Shown here piece by piece: positions 1 to 8,414 of a DNA stretch of 64,000 bases; position 1 is the stretch's first letter, and every line of letters begins with the position of its first letter. The stretch is from Dyadobacter beijingensis DSM 21582 (lineage in GTDB: Bacteria > Bacteroidota > Bacteroidia > Cytophagales > Spirosomataceae): positions 1,116,001 to 1,180,000 of the forward strand of contig NZ_KB907788.1 of the NCBI RefSeq assembly GCF_000382205.1. Reading direction: 5' to 3'. Under the pieces are notes generated by a model that saw only the letters and a list, made by a program, of their open reading frames with translations, did no database searches and had not been told where the DNA came from. The position numbers and the translations under genes are program-made.

Positions 1-1421
1 AAATCCTCCTTGATCTCCGAGCCAGGATATGGGTTCTTCTTCAATGCGGGGAAGCCGCTGCGCCGGAAATTCGCCCACGACTCGTTGCCATCGAGGAATG
101 TCGCCACCCAGTACTGGGTATTGATCTGTTCCAATGCTTTCGCATTATCGAGCGGGTGGGCTTTCAGATAGGCTTGAATGGCGTCTTCCCTGATGGTCGC
201 GGCGGGATCGTAGAGGGCCATTTGTTCCAGGTTGCCGCGGATACCTTTGGCGTAGTAATCGGCTGCCGTACCTGATACCCAGCCTCTTACGGCCGCTTCC
301 GCGAGCAGGAGCTGCACCTGTGCGTAGGTAATGTGGAATTCGGGCGCGTCGAGTTTCAGTACTGTGCTCAGGTTGATCTGCGTAAAGTCCCAGAGGCTTA
401 CCACGCCGTTGGCGGCCAGTACACTATTGATCGTCACGTCGTTGTAGCCCATCGGCATGCCGATCTGCACTTTCGGATCGGATGAGGCGCGCGCGCTGGT
501 TTGTTCAGGCCCGCCTTTCGCGCCTACATACCGAACCGCGAACACAGGCAGGCGGGGGTCGTTGTTTTCTTTGAGATAGTTCACAAATGGCGCGGCGAGG
601 TAGAAATTGGTCTTCTCCCGGGCAGCCAGGTGATTGGCAATGAAGTTGTTATATAATGACGTATGCCGGATGGTCGAGTTATCCGCATTGCTTTCGAACA
701 GACCGCCGGCTACGGCTTTGGTCACGTACGTTTTTGCGAGCGCCGGATCCACTTTGCTCAGCCGCATTCCGGCGCGCAGCATGAGCGAATATCCGAGCTT
801 TTTCCAGCGTGCCACATTACCACCGTACAAAATATCGGTCGTAACGGCCGCCTGCGCAGGGTCCAGGGCGGCCGAAGCCTCCTCCAATTCTTTCAGGATA
901 TCCTTGTAGATGGCTTCCTGGGCGTCGTATTTCGGGCGGATGATCTCATTGATGTAACCCTGCCCTGCTTCGAAATACGGCACGTCGCCGTAGGTATCGG
1001 TCAGGATCATGAATGCATAGGCCCGCCAGATGCGTGCGGCATGGTAAATGTTCGATTGGAGCGGATCGGCTTTCGTCTGGTCCACCACGGCGGCCAGCTG
1101 CTTGATCACATTCCGGTAGAAATTGACCCATACCAAGGGCGAGTTCGCATTGTTGAGCTGGTTGTAATTCCCGCCCGACAGCGAGCTTCCGTAGGGCGTA
1201 ATCACCTGCTGTACAATGCCGAAGTTGTAACAAAGCATACCCAGTGTGGAAACACCGTCGAGATAGGTGGTGGCGATAATGGCCTTGTTCAAAATGAGCG
1301 ACGGCGCCAGGGAGGTCGGGTCGACCTTGTTGATATTGATCTCGTCGAATCCTTCGTCGCACGACGTCATGAGCGTCAGCGAAAGGAACAGCGCGAGGAT
1401 ATATTTGGATGTTACTTTCAT
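1..1421 (-). CDS. SusD/RagB-like outer-membrane lipoprotein (3' end cut by window edge)
   Basis: The reading frame opens with ATG at 1421 and stays open to base 1, so about 474 residues are visible and the C-terminus lies outside. It starts MKVTSKYILALFLSLTLMTSC, a lipoprotein signal peptide with a lipobox Cys near residue 21, followed by helical sequence with LTDTYGDVPYFEAGQGY near residue 150, typical of SusD-like family proteins. The last visible residues (SGFPALKKNPYPGSE) resemble the region near the end of such proteins, so little is missing. SusD proteins sit on the outer face of the outer membrane and capture glycans or peptides for the partner SusC channel. The gene lies 11 bp downstream of the susC stop on the same strand, so the two form one operon. 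The ligand cannot be read from the sequence. Confidence 0.9.
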   Translation of the reverse strand, partial: MKVTSKYILALFLSLTLMTSCDEGFDEININKVDPTSLAPSLILNKAIIATTYLDGVSTLGMLCYNFGIVQQVITPYGSSLSGGNYNQLNNANSPLVWVNFYRNVIKQLAAVVDQTKADPLQSNIYHAARIWRAYAFMILTDTYGDVPYFEAGQGYINEIIRPKYDAQEAIYKDILKELEEASAALDPAQAAVTTDILYGGNVARWKKLGYSLMLRAGMRLSKVDPALAKTYVTKAVAGGLFESNADNSTIRHTSLYNNFIANHLAAREKTNFYLAAPFVNYLKENNDPRLPVFAVRYVGAKGGPEQTSARASSDPKVQIGMPMGYNDVTINSVLAANGVVSLWDFTQINLSTVLKLDAPEFHITYAQVQLLLAEAAVRGWVSGTAADYYAKGIRGNLEQMALYDPAATIREDAIQAYLKAHPLDNAKALEQINTQYWVATFLDGNESWANFRRSGFPALKKNPYPGSEIKED

Positions 1422-1432
1422 GGTTACGACGG

Positions 1433-4400
1433 TTAGAATTTGACATTGAGGTTGAAACCAATGCTGCGGGTCGGCGGCAGGCCGGGCCAGAAATCGAGGC
1501 CGGTCGCGTTATCCGATGAGTTCAGCACTTCTTCCGGGTCCATATTCTCGGTCCATTTCTTGATGACCAGCACATTGTTCGCCACGGCGTTGATCCGCAG
1601 GCCCTTCACGAAAAACTTCTCGGGCAGGAACCGGCCCAGGTCGTATCCCAATGTGAGCTGCCGCAGTTTCCAGAAACCTGCATTCGACACGAAATCTTCA
1701 TTGACACCCAGCGGGTTGATCGATTCGTAGAATGGCTGCACGGCCGCTTTGGTCTGGTTCACTTCGCCATCCGGGTTCACGCCGTTACCGATTACGTAGC
1801 CTTCCGCACGGCCCGGCAGCGTCCGTTTAGAGAGGCCGTGACGCAGGTAGTTGATGTTTCGCCCGGCGATCATTTTATGTCCCAGCTTGAAGTCCACCAG
1901 CGCCGAAAGCATTATGCCCTTGTAACTGAATGTGTTGGTGATCCCGCCAAAATATTTGGGCAACGCATTGCCGACATTCACCAATGTATTGTTTCTCAAT
2001 GGCATACCACTGTTCTTATCAAACACCTGCCGGCCCTGGGCGTCGCGCAGGTATGTGAAGGTATAGAGCTGCCCGAGCGGCTTGCCTACCACCATGTTCA
2101 GCGTCCGGCCGCCTCCGCCGCCGACCGTGATGACCGTATCTTTCTCAGCCAGACCGAGTTTCAGCACTTTGGAAGTGTTGTAGGAAACGTTGAAACTCAC
2201 ATCCCAGGTAAAATCCTTCGTCTTCACCGGCGAGCCCGTGAGCAGGAGCTCGATACCTTTGTTCATACTCCGGCCGACATTAATAAGCTGTGCCGTGTAA
2301 GATGACGCGTCGGAAATCTGTGCCGCAAGAATCTGGTCGTCAGTCGTTTTGTGGTAGTACGTCAAATCAAATCCGAGCAGGTTGTTGAACAGCTTCATTT
2401 CCAATCCTGCCTCGGCCTCCTTGATGCGGAGCGGGCGCAGGTTTTTGTTCGGTACCACCGAGGCATTGATCCCGCCTACCGGTACGAGCTGGCCCGACGG
2501 GTTCGGGAACGAGTTGTTGTCCACCGCATAATACAATGCATTCGAATACGGGTTCACATTGTCGGAACCCACCTGCGCGTAGGCGGCGCGCAGCTTACCG
2601 AACGTGATCCACGAAGGGAGGTTCGGGAAGGCTTGCGAGAAGATGAAGCTACCTGTTACCGATGGATAAAGTATGCTGCGGTTCTGCGGCGCGAGCGTTG
2701 AGAACCAGTCGTTCCGGGCCGTTACGTTCAGGTAGAGAAACTCTTTCCAGGAAATAGTGGCGGCGCCGTACAGCGAGTTGATTTTCTTCTCGGAGAGCTG
2801 GTAAAGCGGGTTTTTGACCCGGCCATTCATGACGGTGTACAGGTTCGGTTGAATGAAATCCTGCACGGTGACGCTGTTGTAATCCATCCGCGCGTAGCGC
2901 TGGTTACCACCCAATGTCACGTCCAGACCGATGTTCCCGAACGTGTGATTACCGCCGAGGATGAAATCGAGGTTGCGCTCGGTGTTGCGGCGGACGTCCT
3001 GGGTGAAGGAACCGTTTACATAGCCAACCGGTGCTTTCGCAATGGGCGCATAGCCGTTGGGTATGTTATAGTCCTGGTTACGGACATAAAAATCCTGCGC
3101 GGCGCGGAGTTGCAGGTACAGCCAGTCGGTGAACTGGTACTTGACGGCCACGTTGCCGAATAGCCGGTCGCGGGTGATATTCTCGAAGTGATGGCTGAGT
3201 GAGTAATACGGGTTGTTGCGCACGAGGAAGCGCGAGAAAACGAATTCGTCGCCATTGGGCAGGGTCTGGTTTTGCCGCAGCGCATCAAACGGCATGGAGT
3301 TGGCCAATGTGAAGATCACCGTGGAAGTGGCAAAATCCTGGGTGTCGATCTGCGGCGGGTTGACATTCTTCTCTTTGGAATAGTTGACATTCCCGAATGC
3401 GGTCAGGCGCTTCGAGATATTCTGCGTAAATCCGATGTTGACCACTTTGCGGTTAAACTTGTTGTTTTCGACGATCCCGCGGTTATCGGTATTGGCCAGC
3501 GACAGGCTGAATCCACCGTTCGGGCCGTTGTTGGACACGGTAACGGTGTTGGTCATGTTCGTTCCGGTGCGGTAAAACTGCTTCACGCGACCGCGTACGG
3601 GCTGGTAAGGCCAGGTTTCGTTGTCAAACAAAGTCTGCGTCATACCCGGCTCGAACTTCTCACCGAAGCTCCACACGCCGGAGGTCGGATTGGCCGTCGT
3701 GGGGCGTTTCCCGCCTTCGCCCTGGCCGTATTCGTATTGGAAATCCGTGAAATCCAGCGGGGTATCGGTGGTGAAATTGATATTGTAATCCAGCCCTATC
3801 CCCCTGCCGGTACCGCGCGTTTTGGTCGTGATCATCACCACGCCGTCCTTCGCGCGGGAGCCATACAATGCTGCCGCCGTGGCGCCTTTCAGTACAGTCA
3901 TCGATTCGATATCGTCCGGGTTAATGCTGGAAAGACCATCGCCCCCATCGGAACTATTTGCCGCCCTGGACCCGTAATCGCCTCCGCCGGCGAAGTTGGA
4001 GTTGTCGATCGGCACGCCGTTGACGACAATGAGCGGGTTATTCTGCCCGCTGAACGACGATTGCCCGCGAATGCGGATCTTGGCCGTTCCGCCCGGACCA
4101 GTGGATAGCGAGCTGATGTTCACCCCAGCCATTTTTCCCTGTAACGAGCTGACTACGTTGGGCGTACGGTTGGTAGAAATCTGATCCGCATTGACAGTAG
4201 CGGTGGCATAGCCGAGGGTTTTGGCCTCGCGTTTGATACCGAGCGCAGTGACGACCACCTCGCTCAGGTTTTTGGATTCCTGGATCAATTCGACGTCGAT
4301 CACCGAGCGGGATCCGATACGGATGGTCTGGCTCACATAGCCTATAAACGAGAAAACGAGGCTCGCATTAGCCGGCGCGTCGAGGGCGTATTTACCGTCG

Positions 4401-4564
4401 GAGTCGGTGACGGTGCCTTGCGAGGTGCCGCTCACGAGCACGTTTACGCCGGGCAGCGGCTCCTTGTTATCTCCGGTAACGGTGCCCGAAATCCGGCTGT
4501 TTTGGGCAAAAACCGCGCTGCAATACAGCAGCAGCGCGATTATCGTAAAACATTTCTTCATCAT
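1433..4564 (-). CDS. SusC/RagA-family TonB-linked outer-membrane transporter
   Basis: A 1043-residue protein when started at the ATG-ATG pair 4564/4561, which puts a signal peptide (MMKKCFTIIALLLYCSAVFAQ) at the N-terminus; an upstream in-frame start at 4600 would add 12 residues before it and is less likely. Domains in order are a carboxypeptidase-regulatory-like domain (about 25-110, ISGTVTGDNKEPLPGVNV), the SusC signature LGIKREAKTLGYA (about 110-122), a plug domain (RIRGQSSFSGQNNPLIVVNG, about 160-220) and a 22-strand barrel ending in NLNVKF. It imports bound ligand across the outer membrane using TonB energy. Together with the downstream SusD-like gene it forms a nutrient uptake pair. 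No glycoside hydrolase or peptidase is visible beside it, so its substrate is unknown. Confidence 0.95.
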   Translation of the reverse strand: MMKKCFTIIALLLYCSAVFAQNSRISGTVTGDNKEPLPGVNVLVSGTSQGTVTDSDGKYALDAPANASLVFSFIGYVSQTIRIGSRSVIDVELIQESKNLSEVVVTALGIKREAKTLGYATATVNADQISTNRTPNVVSSLQGKMAGVNISSLSTGPGGTAKIRIRGQSSFSGQNNPLIVVNGVPIDNSNFAGGGDYGSRAANSSDGGDGLSSINPDDIESMTVLKGATAAALYGSRAKDGVVMITTKTRGTGRGIGLDYNINFTTDTPLDFTDFQYEYGQGEGGKRPTTANPTSGVWSFGEKFEPGMTQTLFDNETWPYQPVRGRVKQFYRTGTNMTNTVTVSNNGPNGGFSLSLANTDNRGIVENNKFNRKVVNIGFTQNISKRLTAFGNVNYSKEKNVNPPQIDTQDFATSTVIFTLANSMPFDALRQNQTLPNGDEFVFSRFLVRNNPYYSLSHHFENITRDRLFGNVAVKYQFTDWLYLQLRAAQDFYVRNQDYNIPNGYAPIAKAPVGYVNGSFTQDVRRNTERNLDFILGGNHTFGNIGLDVTLGGNQRYARMDYNSVTVQDFIQPNLYTVMNGRVKNPLYQLSEKKINSLYGAATISWKEFLYLNVTARNDWFSTLAPQNRSILYPSVTGSFIFSQAFPNLPSWITFGKLRAAYAQVGSDNVNPYSNALYYAVDNNSFPNPSGQLVPVGGINASVVPNKNLRPLRIKEAEAGLEMKLFNNLLGFDLTYYHKTTDDQILAAQISDASSYTAQLINVGRSMNKGIELLLTGSPVKTKDFTWDVSFNVSYNTSKVLKLGLAEKDTVITVGGGGGRTLNMVVGKPLGQLYTFTYLRDAQGRQVFDKNSGMPLRNNTLVNVGNALPKYFGGITNTFSYKGIMLSALVDFKLGHKMIAGRNINYLRHGLSKRTLPGRAEGYVIGNGVNPDGEVNQTKAAVQPFYESINPLGVNEDFVSNAGFWKLRQLTLGYDLGRFLPEKFFVKGLRINAVANNVLVIKKWTENMDPEEVLNSSDNATGLDFWPGLPPTRSIGFNLNVKF

Positions 4565-5131
4565 TAATTGGGTCAGGGTGAATAGCGTTATGCGAAACAT
4601 GCACGAAAACCGTAATCGCTTACGGACACGAGGGCCAGAAACAAAAAGGTAAAAACAAGGTGCTTCGCCCGGTATTCAGACCGAACGATCAAATATATAC
4701 GTAAACAAACAGACGCCTCACAGCTGCCCTCTTTTCATCGAAGAGCAGCCTTTCTGCGCTTTTAAACGCGGGAGGTGGTTTCGTTAATCCGGAATTATGT
4801 GTTTAAACGATTAAGCATTTACCGAACCGATATACTGGGTGAAAATCAATTAGTCAGGTTTCCGTGATGGGTATCGGGTACTTAGAAATCCGCTCGACGT
4901 ACTGTCTTCGGGACAAGAGAAATTATTCTTTCAGGGAAATATTGTGTCCAAATGTAGATTTAATCGATTAAACAACAAAATTTAAAATCAATTATTTTTA
5001 CATTTTTTCTAAAAATAAACACATTGGCCTATTTTGCCTTTCTTATCAACGCATTGCACCGTAATTCCGTCGTTCGGATAATCAATCGCGCGCTTTACGT
5101 AAATGCGGGTTACACGCCTGGTAAGAAACCT
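4565..5131. promoter_or_regulatory. Divergent intergenic region with a LacI-like palindrome
   Basis: This 567-bp gap separates the minus-strand susC gene from the plus-strand kinase and holds no credible gene. It is AT-rich in its right half. At 4959-4972 there is a perfect 14-bp palindrome TTTAATCGATTAAA with a central CG, the general form of LacI-family operators; a related imperfect copy, TTTAAACGATTAA, lies at 4802-4814. Promoters for susC should be in this region, but I could not fix one with confidence. Confidence 0.5.
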
Positions 5132-5139
5132 TAAATTTG
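5132..5139 (+). promoter_or_regulatory. Bacteroidota -7 element for the LytS-type kinase gene
   Basis: TAAATTTG matches the Bacteroidota primary-sigma -7 consensus TAnnTTTG and lies 42 bp before the ATG at 5182. Its last three bases form a TTG that could be read as an in-frame start at 5137, but a start inside the promoter element is unlikely, which favours ATG 5182. No clear -33 TTG is present. Confidence 0.55.
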
Positions 5140-5181
5140 TCTGACGATCACCCTGCTGATTCCCAACAGTCCATCCTATCT

Positions 5182-6372
5182 ATGACCTTTTTGAAACGCA
5201 TGCTGGAACAATCCCGGCTGCCCCTGACCGTCGGGCAGTTCTGGTGGTACTCCTTCTGCTATTGGAGCATTTTTGCGGTAATAACTTTTGGTCAGCTTAT
5301 GATGCTGTGGCTTTTGAAGGAGGGTGTGGTCATGCGGCCTCACGAAATGTTTATCTGGCTGCTCGACGGCCTGTTCTGGTGGTCGACGAGCCCGCTCGTG
5401 CTCTGGGCATCCATCAAAGTGCCGATCGCATTCAAGGTGCGGGAAACCTCGTCCATCATCCGGCCGCTCTTGATCCACCTGGTGATCATCACGCTTTGCA
5501 ATATTTTCATTAATACATTGCATTACTTCATTACCAACCCGCTCATGTACAGTGCGGTGGGCAAATCCGTACCGCTGGAAAGTTACCTCTTCTCGTTTTT
5601 CATTGCATATACTGCCAGCGTAGGCCAGTACCTGCTGCTCGTGGTGGGTTTCAATAAGGTATCCTACATTTACCAGTACCAGGAGCTGAAACAGCAGCAT
5701 TTCGAAACCGAGCTGCATAACGAACAACTCCGCGGGCAGCTGGCCAATGCGCAGCTGCAATCGCTGAAAATGCAGCTGAACCCGCATTTCCTCTTTAATT
5801 CCCTCCATAGCGTGATCAGCCTGATGATCAAAAACGATATCCGAAAAGCTACCTTAATGATCACCACCCTGAGCGACCTGCTGCGGGCGGTGCTGGCGAA
5901 CCAGTCGGCGGATTTCATTCCCCTGCAGGAGGAGCTCAAACTCACCCGGCAGTACCTCGACATTCAGCAGATCCGCTTTCAGGACCGTCTGCAAGTGGAA
6001 TACCATATCGACCCGGCCTCGGAGCTCTACCCGGTGCCGCAGCTGATCCTTCAACCGATCGTCGAAAACTCGATTACCCACGGCATTTCCGATATGACCA
6101 CGAACGCGCTCATCCGCATTACGAGCACCGTGAGCGCGGCGGGCATGCAGGTAAACATTTACGACAACGGGATCGGTGCCGCACAGCGCAAACCGTCCAA
6201 CGGCCTTGGCCTTGGATTGAAAAACACTTCGCTGCGGCTGCAACAAGCCTATGGCGATCAAGCCCGGCTGCAATTCGATCAGCCGCCGGGCGGCGGGACA
6301 TCGGTGACGCTCTTTTTCGACGGCCGGCCGATGGCGGGGGGCGACGGGGGGAGGGTGACCGCCGACGGCTGA
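5182..6372 (+). CDS. LytS/YehU-type membrane sensor histidine kinase
   Basis: A 396-residue kinase. The first 150 residues hold about four hydrophobic segments (around FWWYSFCYWSIFAVITFG, LLIHLVIITLCNIFINTL and YTASVGQYLLLVVGF), followed by a short coiled coil and the His_kinase domain with phosphoacceptor His202 in LNPHFLFNSLHS. The HATPase region has the N-box PIVENSITHG and G-box NGLGLGLKNTS. Such kinases phosphorylate LytTR response regulators, and one is encoded downstream at 7037. The last 15 or so residues (MAGGDGGRVTADG) are low-complexity and are encoded by the start of the repeat array that follows; the stop codon itself lies in a repeat unit, so the natural C-terminus has probably been replaced. 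ATG 5182 fits a start just before the membrane domain. The stimulus is unknown. Confidence 0.93.
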   Translation: MTFLKRMLEQSRLPLTVGQFWWYSFCYWSIFAVITFGQLMMLWLLKEGVVMRPHEMFIWLLDGLFWWSTSPLVLWASIKVPIAFKVRETSSIIRPLLIHLVIITLCNIFINTLHYFITNPLMYSAVGKSVPLESYLFSFFIAYTASVGQYLLLVVGFNKVSYIYQYQELKQQHFETELHNEQLRGQLANAQLQSLKMQLNPHFLFNSLHSVISLMIKNDIRKATLMITTLSDLLRAVLANQSADFIPLQEELKLTRQYLDIQQIRFQDRLQVEYHIDPASELYPVPQLILQPIVENSITHGISDMTTNALIRITSTVSAAGMQVNIYDNGIGAAQRKPSNGLGLGLKNTSLRLQQAYGDQARLQFDQPPGGGTSVTLFFDGRPMAGGDGGRVTADG

Positions 6373-6488
6373 CCGCTGAAGGCTGACCGTGGACGGCTGA
6401 CGCCTGACCGCCGACGACTGACCGTGGACGGCTGACGGCTGACGGCTGACGGCTGACCGCGGACGGCCGACCGCCGATGGCTGATAGA
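6358..6488. repeat. Degenerate heptad/14-mer tandem repeat array, left copy
   Basis: About 130 bp built from the heptamer GGCTGAC and the 14-mer GCCGACGGCTGACC with small variations (GTGGAC, GACTGACC, GCGGAC). Four perfect GGCTGAC units run back to back near 6429-6457. The array begins inside the 3' end of the kinase gene. Its unit is the reverse complement of the unit in the array at 6774-7003, so the two arrays face each other. Confidence 0.85.
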
Positions 6489-6565
6489 CGACTGGTGATG
6501 GATAATGGTGATGGCTAATCCTAGGCTGGTGAGAGGTGATTTGGGGCAGATCCGGATGAAAATAT

Positions 6566-6732
6566 GGCCCCGCCGGGGCGAAGGTGTCAATGGAACGGTT
6601 GGTTACCTATAAACAGGACACCCCTCCGGGGTAGAATGCTAGTAATGCGGTATTATTGCTATAAACAGAGCGGCCCTAAGGGCCTAAAATAGCATGTCGC
6701 CTGTAAAAGTGACGCCGCCCGGAGGCTGGCGT
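6566..6732. repeat. Cluster of short REP-like palindromes
   Basis: Three 13-nt perfect hairpins with 5-bp GC arms and 3-nt loops: GCCCCGCCGGGGC (6567-6579), ACCCCTCCGGGGT (6620-6632) and GGCCCTAAGGGCC (6672-6684). The second and third are each preceded by CTATAAACAG (6607-6616 and 6659-6668), so they are two copies of one element with compensatory arm changes. A fourth imperfect hairpin lies at 6712-6732. Form and setting resemble REP/RAYT-type repetitive palindromes; no transposase gene is present in the window. Confidence 0.7.
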
Positions 6733-6773
6733 ATATGAGCTTAATTTTCGCTTGGCCACTAAATTTAACCAAC

Positions 6774-7003
6774 GGTCGGCTATCGGCAGTCAGGAACAAA
6801 AACCACCAGCCGTCAGCGGTCGGCCATCGGCGGTCAGCCGTCGGCAATCGGCGGTCAGCGGTCAGTCGGCGGCAACCGGCAGTCAGCGGTCAGTCGGCGG
6901 CAATCGGCAGTCGGCCATCGGCGGTCAGTCGGCGGCAATCGGCGGTCAGCGGTCAGCGGTCGGCGGTCGGCAATCGGCGGTCACCCGTCGGCAACCAACA
7001 ACA
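6774..7003. repeat. Degenerate heptad tandem repeat array, right copy (inverted)
   Basis: About 230 bp of heptads of the form NNTCRGC (GGTCAGC, AATCGGC, CATCGGC, CGTCGGC), interrupted once near 6791-6806. Read on the minus strand it has the same unit as the left array, so a transcript crossing both could fold into a long imperfect duplex. It stops about 34 bp before the response-regulator ATG. Open frames across it give only low-complexity SAVG/RQ-type sequence and are not taken as genes. Confidence 0.85.
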
Positions 7004-7036
7004 AAAAACATTAACCCAAAATAACCCCGATAAAAC

Positions 7037-7810
7037 ATGAAACACCGCTGCCTGATCATCGATGATGAGGTGCTGGCCAGGGACGTAATCAGGACATTTG
7101 TACAGCACGACCATTCTATTGAGATTACCGACGAGGCCGCCAATGGTTCCGAAGCCGTCGTGAAGATATTGCAGACGCGCCCGGACGTGATTTTCCTCGA
7201 CATTCAGATGCCCGAGCTGGACGGGTTCGAGGTGCTGCGTGAGGTATGGCCGCATCACCAGCCGTTCGTCGTGTTTACGACGGCGTTTGACCAATATGCA
7301 TTGCGCGCGTTCGAGGTGAATGCGATCGATTACCTGCTGAAACCGTTCGACGAGATCCGCTTTCACCAGTCGCTGGGGAGGCTCAAAGAGCGGCTGAGCC
7401 AGAAATCGCAGCCACGGATCGAGGAACTGGTCAACAACCTCCTGCGCGAGCAGAAGGAGAAGGAAGAAAACTACCTGCAACGGCTGCTCGTAAAGGAAGC
7501 CGGCAAGATGTACCTGGTCAAAACGGGAGACATTACGCATTTTTCGGCAGACGGCAATTATATATCGGTGTATACGGCACAGCGGAAAACCTACACCATT
7601 TATGAAAGCCTCGGCAGCCTCGAAAGCCGCCTCGATCCGCAGGTAATGATCCGGGTCGGACGATCGAACATCGTGAATATGAACTTCATTTCGGAGCTGG
7701 AAACGTATTTCAACGGCGAGTACATCATCCACCTCTCGACCGGCGAAAAGGTGAAATGGACCCGCGGATACCGCGACAATATCAAGGCGTTTCTCAGTAA
7801 AATGGGTTGA
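7037..7810 (+). CDS. LytTR-family response regulator
   Basis: 257 residues with an N-terminal receiver domain (about 1-120) and a C-terminal LytTR DNA-binding domain (about 150-255). Acidic residues Asp9/Asp10, phospho-acceptor Asp55 in VIFLDIQMPELDG and the Lys of LLKPFDE are all present, so phosphorylation should work. The LytTR part shows LLVKEAGKMYLVKTGDI and the segment RVGRSNIVNMNFI. It is the expected partner of the LytS-type kinase upstream, but the 664-bp repeat-filled gap between them is unusual, since such pairs are normally adjacent. The stretch just before the ATG is A-rich with no clear Shine-Dalgarno sequence, as is usual in this phylum. Target genes are unknown. Confidence 0.95.
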   Translation: MKHRCLIIDDEVLARDVIRTFVQHDHSIEITDEAANGSEAVVKILQTRPDVIFLDIQMPELDGFEVLREVWPHHQPFVVFTTAFDQYALRAFEVNAIDYLLKPFDEIRFHQSLGRLKERLSQKSQPRIEELVNNLLREQKEKEENYLQRLLVKEAGKMYLVKTGDITHFSADGNYISVYTAQRKTYTIYESLGSLESRLDPQVMIRVGRSNIVNMNFISELETYFNGEYIIHLSTGEKVKWTRGYRDNIKAFLSKMG

Positions 7811-7961
7811 GCCGCCGTTACGGTTCACCTTTTGAAATGCACGGTTTACATCACGAAATGATCAGGTCAGAGATTTTTAGTGCGCGTTTCAACGATTTAG
7901 GACACAATTTTGTCAGCAATTATAACCTCCGTCCCGGCGGAAAGGCCATACCGGCCATTCA

Positions 7962-8354
7962 ATGAGCACCATCAATCCATTAGCCATGTTTATGAAACCT
8001 TCTACCATCCTTACCTCAGCGGTCATCGCGCTGCTCCAACAGCCCAGAGGAGCGCAGCAGCGGCGGGGCCTTCTGATAGGCGCGATCGTCGCTTCGCTCA
8101 TTCTCTGGAAAATTTTCACGGGTAACACGCACCCCGCCCAACCGCTCGCAGACGCATGCACGACGGCATCGCCCGCGGCGCAAAAAGCCACGACGGAGAA
8201 ATGGAGCTACGACGAACTCGCACATAAGCTCATCGTTGAAAACACGGACCTCGCCTACAACGACCTCGACCAGGAGCTGCCGCAGGGCCTTGGAAAGTCG
8301 CTCAGCAAAGTTGCCCGGCACATTACCGGAAAGCCGGTCATCGCAAATCTCTGA
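7962..8354 (+). CDS. Small hypothetical protein with one membrane segment
   Basis: A 130-residue frame, or 122 or 120 residues if ATG 7986 or 7992 is used. I do not recognise the family. It has one predicted membrane helix (GLLIGAIVASLILWKIF, about 36-52), then a short spacer and a soluble tail (WSYDELAHKLIVENTDLAYNDLDQELPQGLGKSLSKVARHITG) rich in charged helix-forming residues. Codon composition resembles its neighbours and a strong terminator follows directly after the stop, both supporting a real gene. It stands 151 bp downstream of the LytTR regulator on the same strand and could be its target or co-transcribed, but nothing in the sequence proves this. Confidence 0.55.
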   Translation: MSTINPLAMFMKPSTILTSAVIALLQQPRGAQQRRGLLIGAIVASLILWKIFTGNTHPAQPLADACTTASPAAQKATTEKWSYDELAHKLIVENTDLAYNDLDQELPQGLGKSLSKVARHITGKPVIANL

Positions 8355-8357
8355 TAC

Positions 8358-8398
8358 AAAAAAGGGTTGCCCGCTTCGATACCGGCAACCCTTTTTTT
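8358..8398. terminator. Bidirectional intrinsic terminator
   Basis: AAAAAAGGGTTGCC (8358-8371) pairs with GGCAACCCTTTTTT (8384-8397) around a 12-nt loop, with T-runs on both strands. It separates the convergent small protein gene (+) and the RND operon end (-). Confidence 0.9.
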
Positions 8399-8414
8399 GT
8401 TACTGCTCCGCGTT

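Noticed and set aside
6358-7003. Possible CRISPR array
   Set aside because: Units are 7-14 bp, contiguous and degenerate, with no spacers and no cas genes.
6735-7040. Open frames of about 90-100 codons (SAVGNRRSAV-type sequence) on the plus strand
   Set aside because: They are translations of the heptad repeat array; several frames are open at once and none has a start signal or normal composition.
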